Assembly: GCA_903930165.1 (NCBI GenBank)
Contig: CAIYXO010000651.1
Span: 1 to 16,254, forward strand
Reading direction: 5' to 3'
Length of the DNA: 16,254 nt
DNA from: an uncultured Verrucomicrobiota bacterium
GTDB lineage: Bacteria > Verrucomicrobiota > Verrucomicrobiia > Limisphaerales > UBA9464
The translations under genes and the position numbers were made by a program. A model generated the notes under the pieces. The model ran no database searches and was not told the origin of the DNA. It saw only the letters and a program-made list of their open reading frames with translations. This document shows positions 15,525-16,254 of this stretch, one piece after another. Numbering within the stretch: the stretch's first letter is position 1; each line of letters opens with the position of its first letter.

Positions 15525-16254
15525 CGACCCCTCCTTTGACGCCGACGGTCGAAGAACGAGGCCAACTCCCCGAGATAGGCGTCCTCCTCGGCCCCGGCTC
15601 CCGGCACCACCATCCGGAGGTGGTCAACGCGACAGCCTCGGAAAAGTCTTTCCAGCTCCGACTGGGCCTTCTGTTGTCGCACCGCGAAAGCCTGGAGACG
15701 GCGCTCGTCGGAGGTGTTGATCTCGACAACCTCTCCCGTCTCCGCGTCCTGCAGCATCAGACGGCCCACCGAAGGGAGCGCCTCCTCGCGCGGATCCACG
15801 AACTGCAGGGCGATCAGGTCGTGACGCCGGGCCACCTGACTGAGGACGGACTGGGAGATCCGGCCCAACGTCTCGGACTGAAGCACCCGCCGTTTCAGGT
15901 GCGCCTCGATCAAGGCCCGGCTCGGACGTGTCTCGCCGAGGAAGTCCGAAAGAAGCACGACCACGGAACGGTGGGGCAGCACCTTCCTGAGGAACTCGAG
16001 CGCGCCGTTCGTGTTGGTCCCCGGGAACACCGGGCGATGGAACAGGATGTCCCGGACGACACGCAGGACGTGCCGGCGTCCCTTCGCGGGCTGGACGAAC
16101 TTCTCGACCGACTCGGTGAAGAGGAGCAGCCCGACCTTGTCCTGGTTGCGAATGGCGGAGAAGGCCAACACCGCCGCCACCTCGGCCATCAGCTCACGCT
16201 TGGACCGGTCGCCGGAACCGAAGCGTCCCGAACCGCTGAGATCCACCATCAGGA
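15521..16254 (-). CDS. DUF58 (VWA-like) domain protein, 5' end outside window
   Basis: C-terminal 244 residues of a cytoplasmic DUF58 protein; the frame is open to the right edge, where the codon before the apparent Met at 16249 encodes Leu. The reading LMVDLSGSGRFGSGDRSK is the internal DxSxS metal-site motif of the family, so that Met is not the start and perhaps 50-60 residues are missing. Further MIDAS-type elements are GTNTNGAL (Thr) and VVVLLSDFLGE (Asp). Other family landmarks are RDRIGL-type NQDKVGLLLFTESVEKFVQP and a region on DVREEALPSVG-like LQFVDPREEALPSVG. DUF58 genes normally sit between moxR and batA-type genes, exactly the position here, so a moxR gene is expected just right of the window. 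The stop overlaps the next gene by four bases. Confidence 0.92.
   Translation of the reverse strand, partial: LMVDLSGSGRFGSGDRSKRELMAEVAAVLAFSAIRNQDKVGLLLFTESVEKFVQPAKGRRHVLRVVRDILFHRPVFPGTNTNGALEFLRKVLPHRSVVVLLSDFLGETRPSRALIEAHLKRRVLQSETLGRISQSVLSQVARRHDLIALQFVDPREEALPSVGRLMLQDAETGEVVEINTSDERRLQAFAVRQQKAQSELERLFRGCRVDHLRMVVPGAGAEEDAYLGELASFFDRRRQRRGR
15530..15536 (-). promoter_or_regulatory. Strong ribosome binding site of the DUF4381-like gene
   Basis: AAGGAGG on the minus strand is 5 bases before the ATG at 15524, in the last codons of the DUF58 gene. It is the strongest Shine-Dalgarno sequence in the operon and allows initiation independent of coupling. Confidence 0.8.

Overview
The window is a stretch of GC-rich, gene-dense bacterial chromosome with no rRNA, tRNA, insertion sequence, CRISPR array or phage gene that I can see. 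Fused SecDF, a class I GAPDH, an exported beta-helix protein and a Bat (VWA/TPR) operon with a fused batB-batC together suggest a Gram-negative heterotroph. The style of the HisD and Bat proteins is consistent with Verrucomicrobiota or a related PVC lineage, but that is inference; no marker RNA is present.

Layout. Bases 1-2249 (+) hold most of a secDF translocase gene, cut at the left edge and closed by a clear intrinsic terminator. Bases 2490-4166 (+) encode a YidE-type membrane transporter with two central RCK_C domains. It converges on gap (4302-5351, -), which has its own terminator. gap diverges from a secreted right-handed beta-helix protein (5471-7024, +). From 7032 to the right edge everything is on the minus strand. 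In transcription order this is: a DUF58 VWA-like protein (cut at the right edge), a DUF4381-like membrane protein, BatA, a BatB-BatC fusion, BatD, BatE, a degenerate S41-peptidase-like secreted protein, and histidinol dehydrogenase (hisD).

The six genes from DUF58 to batE are joined by 1- or 4-base stop/start overlaps, so they are almost certainly one translationally coupled transcript. Such operons usually begin with a MoxR AAA+ ATPase, which would lie beyond the right edge. The VWA proteins (BatA, BatB), the periplasmic-facing BatD, and the TPR/SH3 proteins (BatC, BatE) are thought to form an inner-membrane assembly linked to envelope stress or protein maturation; the exact job is not settled.

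The two most notable points are in the tail of this operon. hisD is broken: its N-terminal 46 codons and its remaining 344 codons lie in different frames, and about 40 conserved codons between them are absent, with the junction at an 8-base sequence near 8066-8073. The S41-like protein keeps the peptidase fold signature but lacks both the catalytic serine and the catalytic lysine.

No gene-free stretch exceeds 300 bases. The longest is 2250-2489, which holds the secDF terminator and a tentative promoter. Bases 4167-4237 show nothing I can name.
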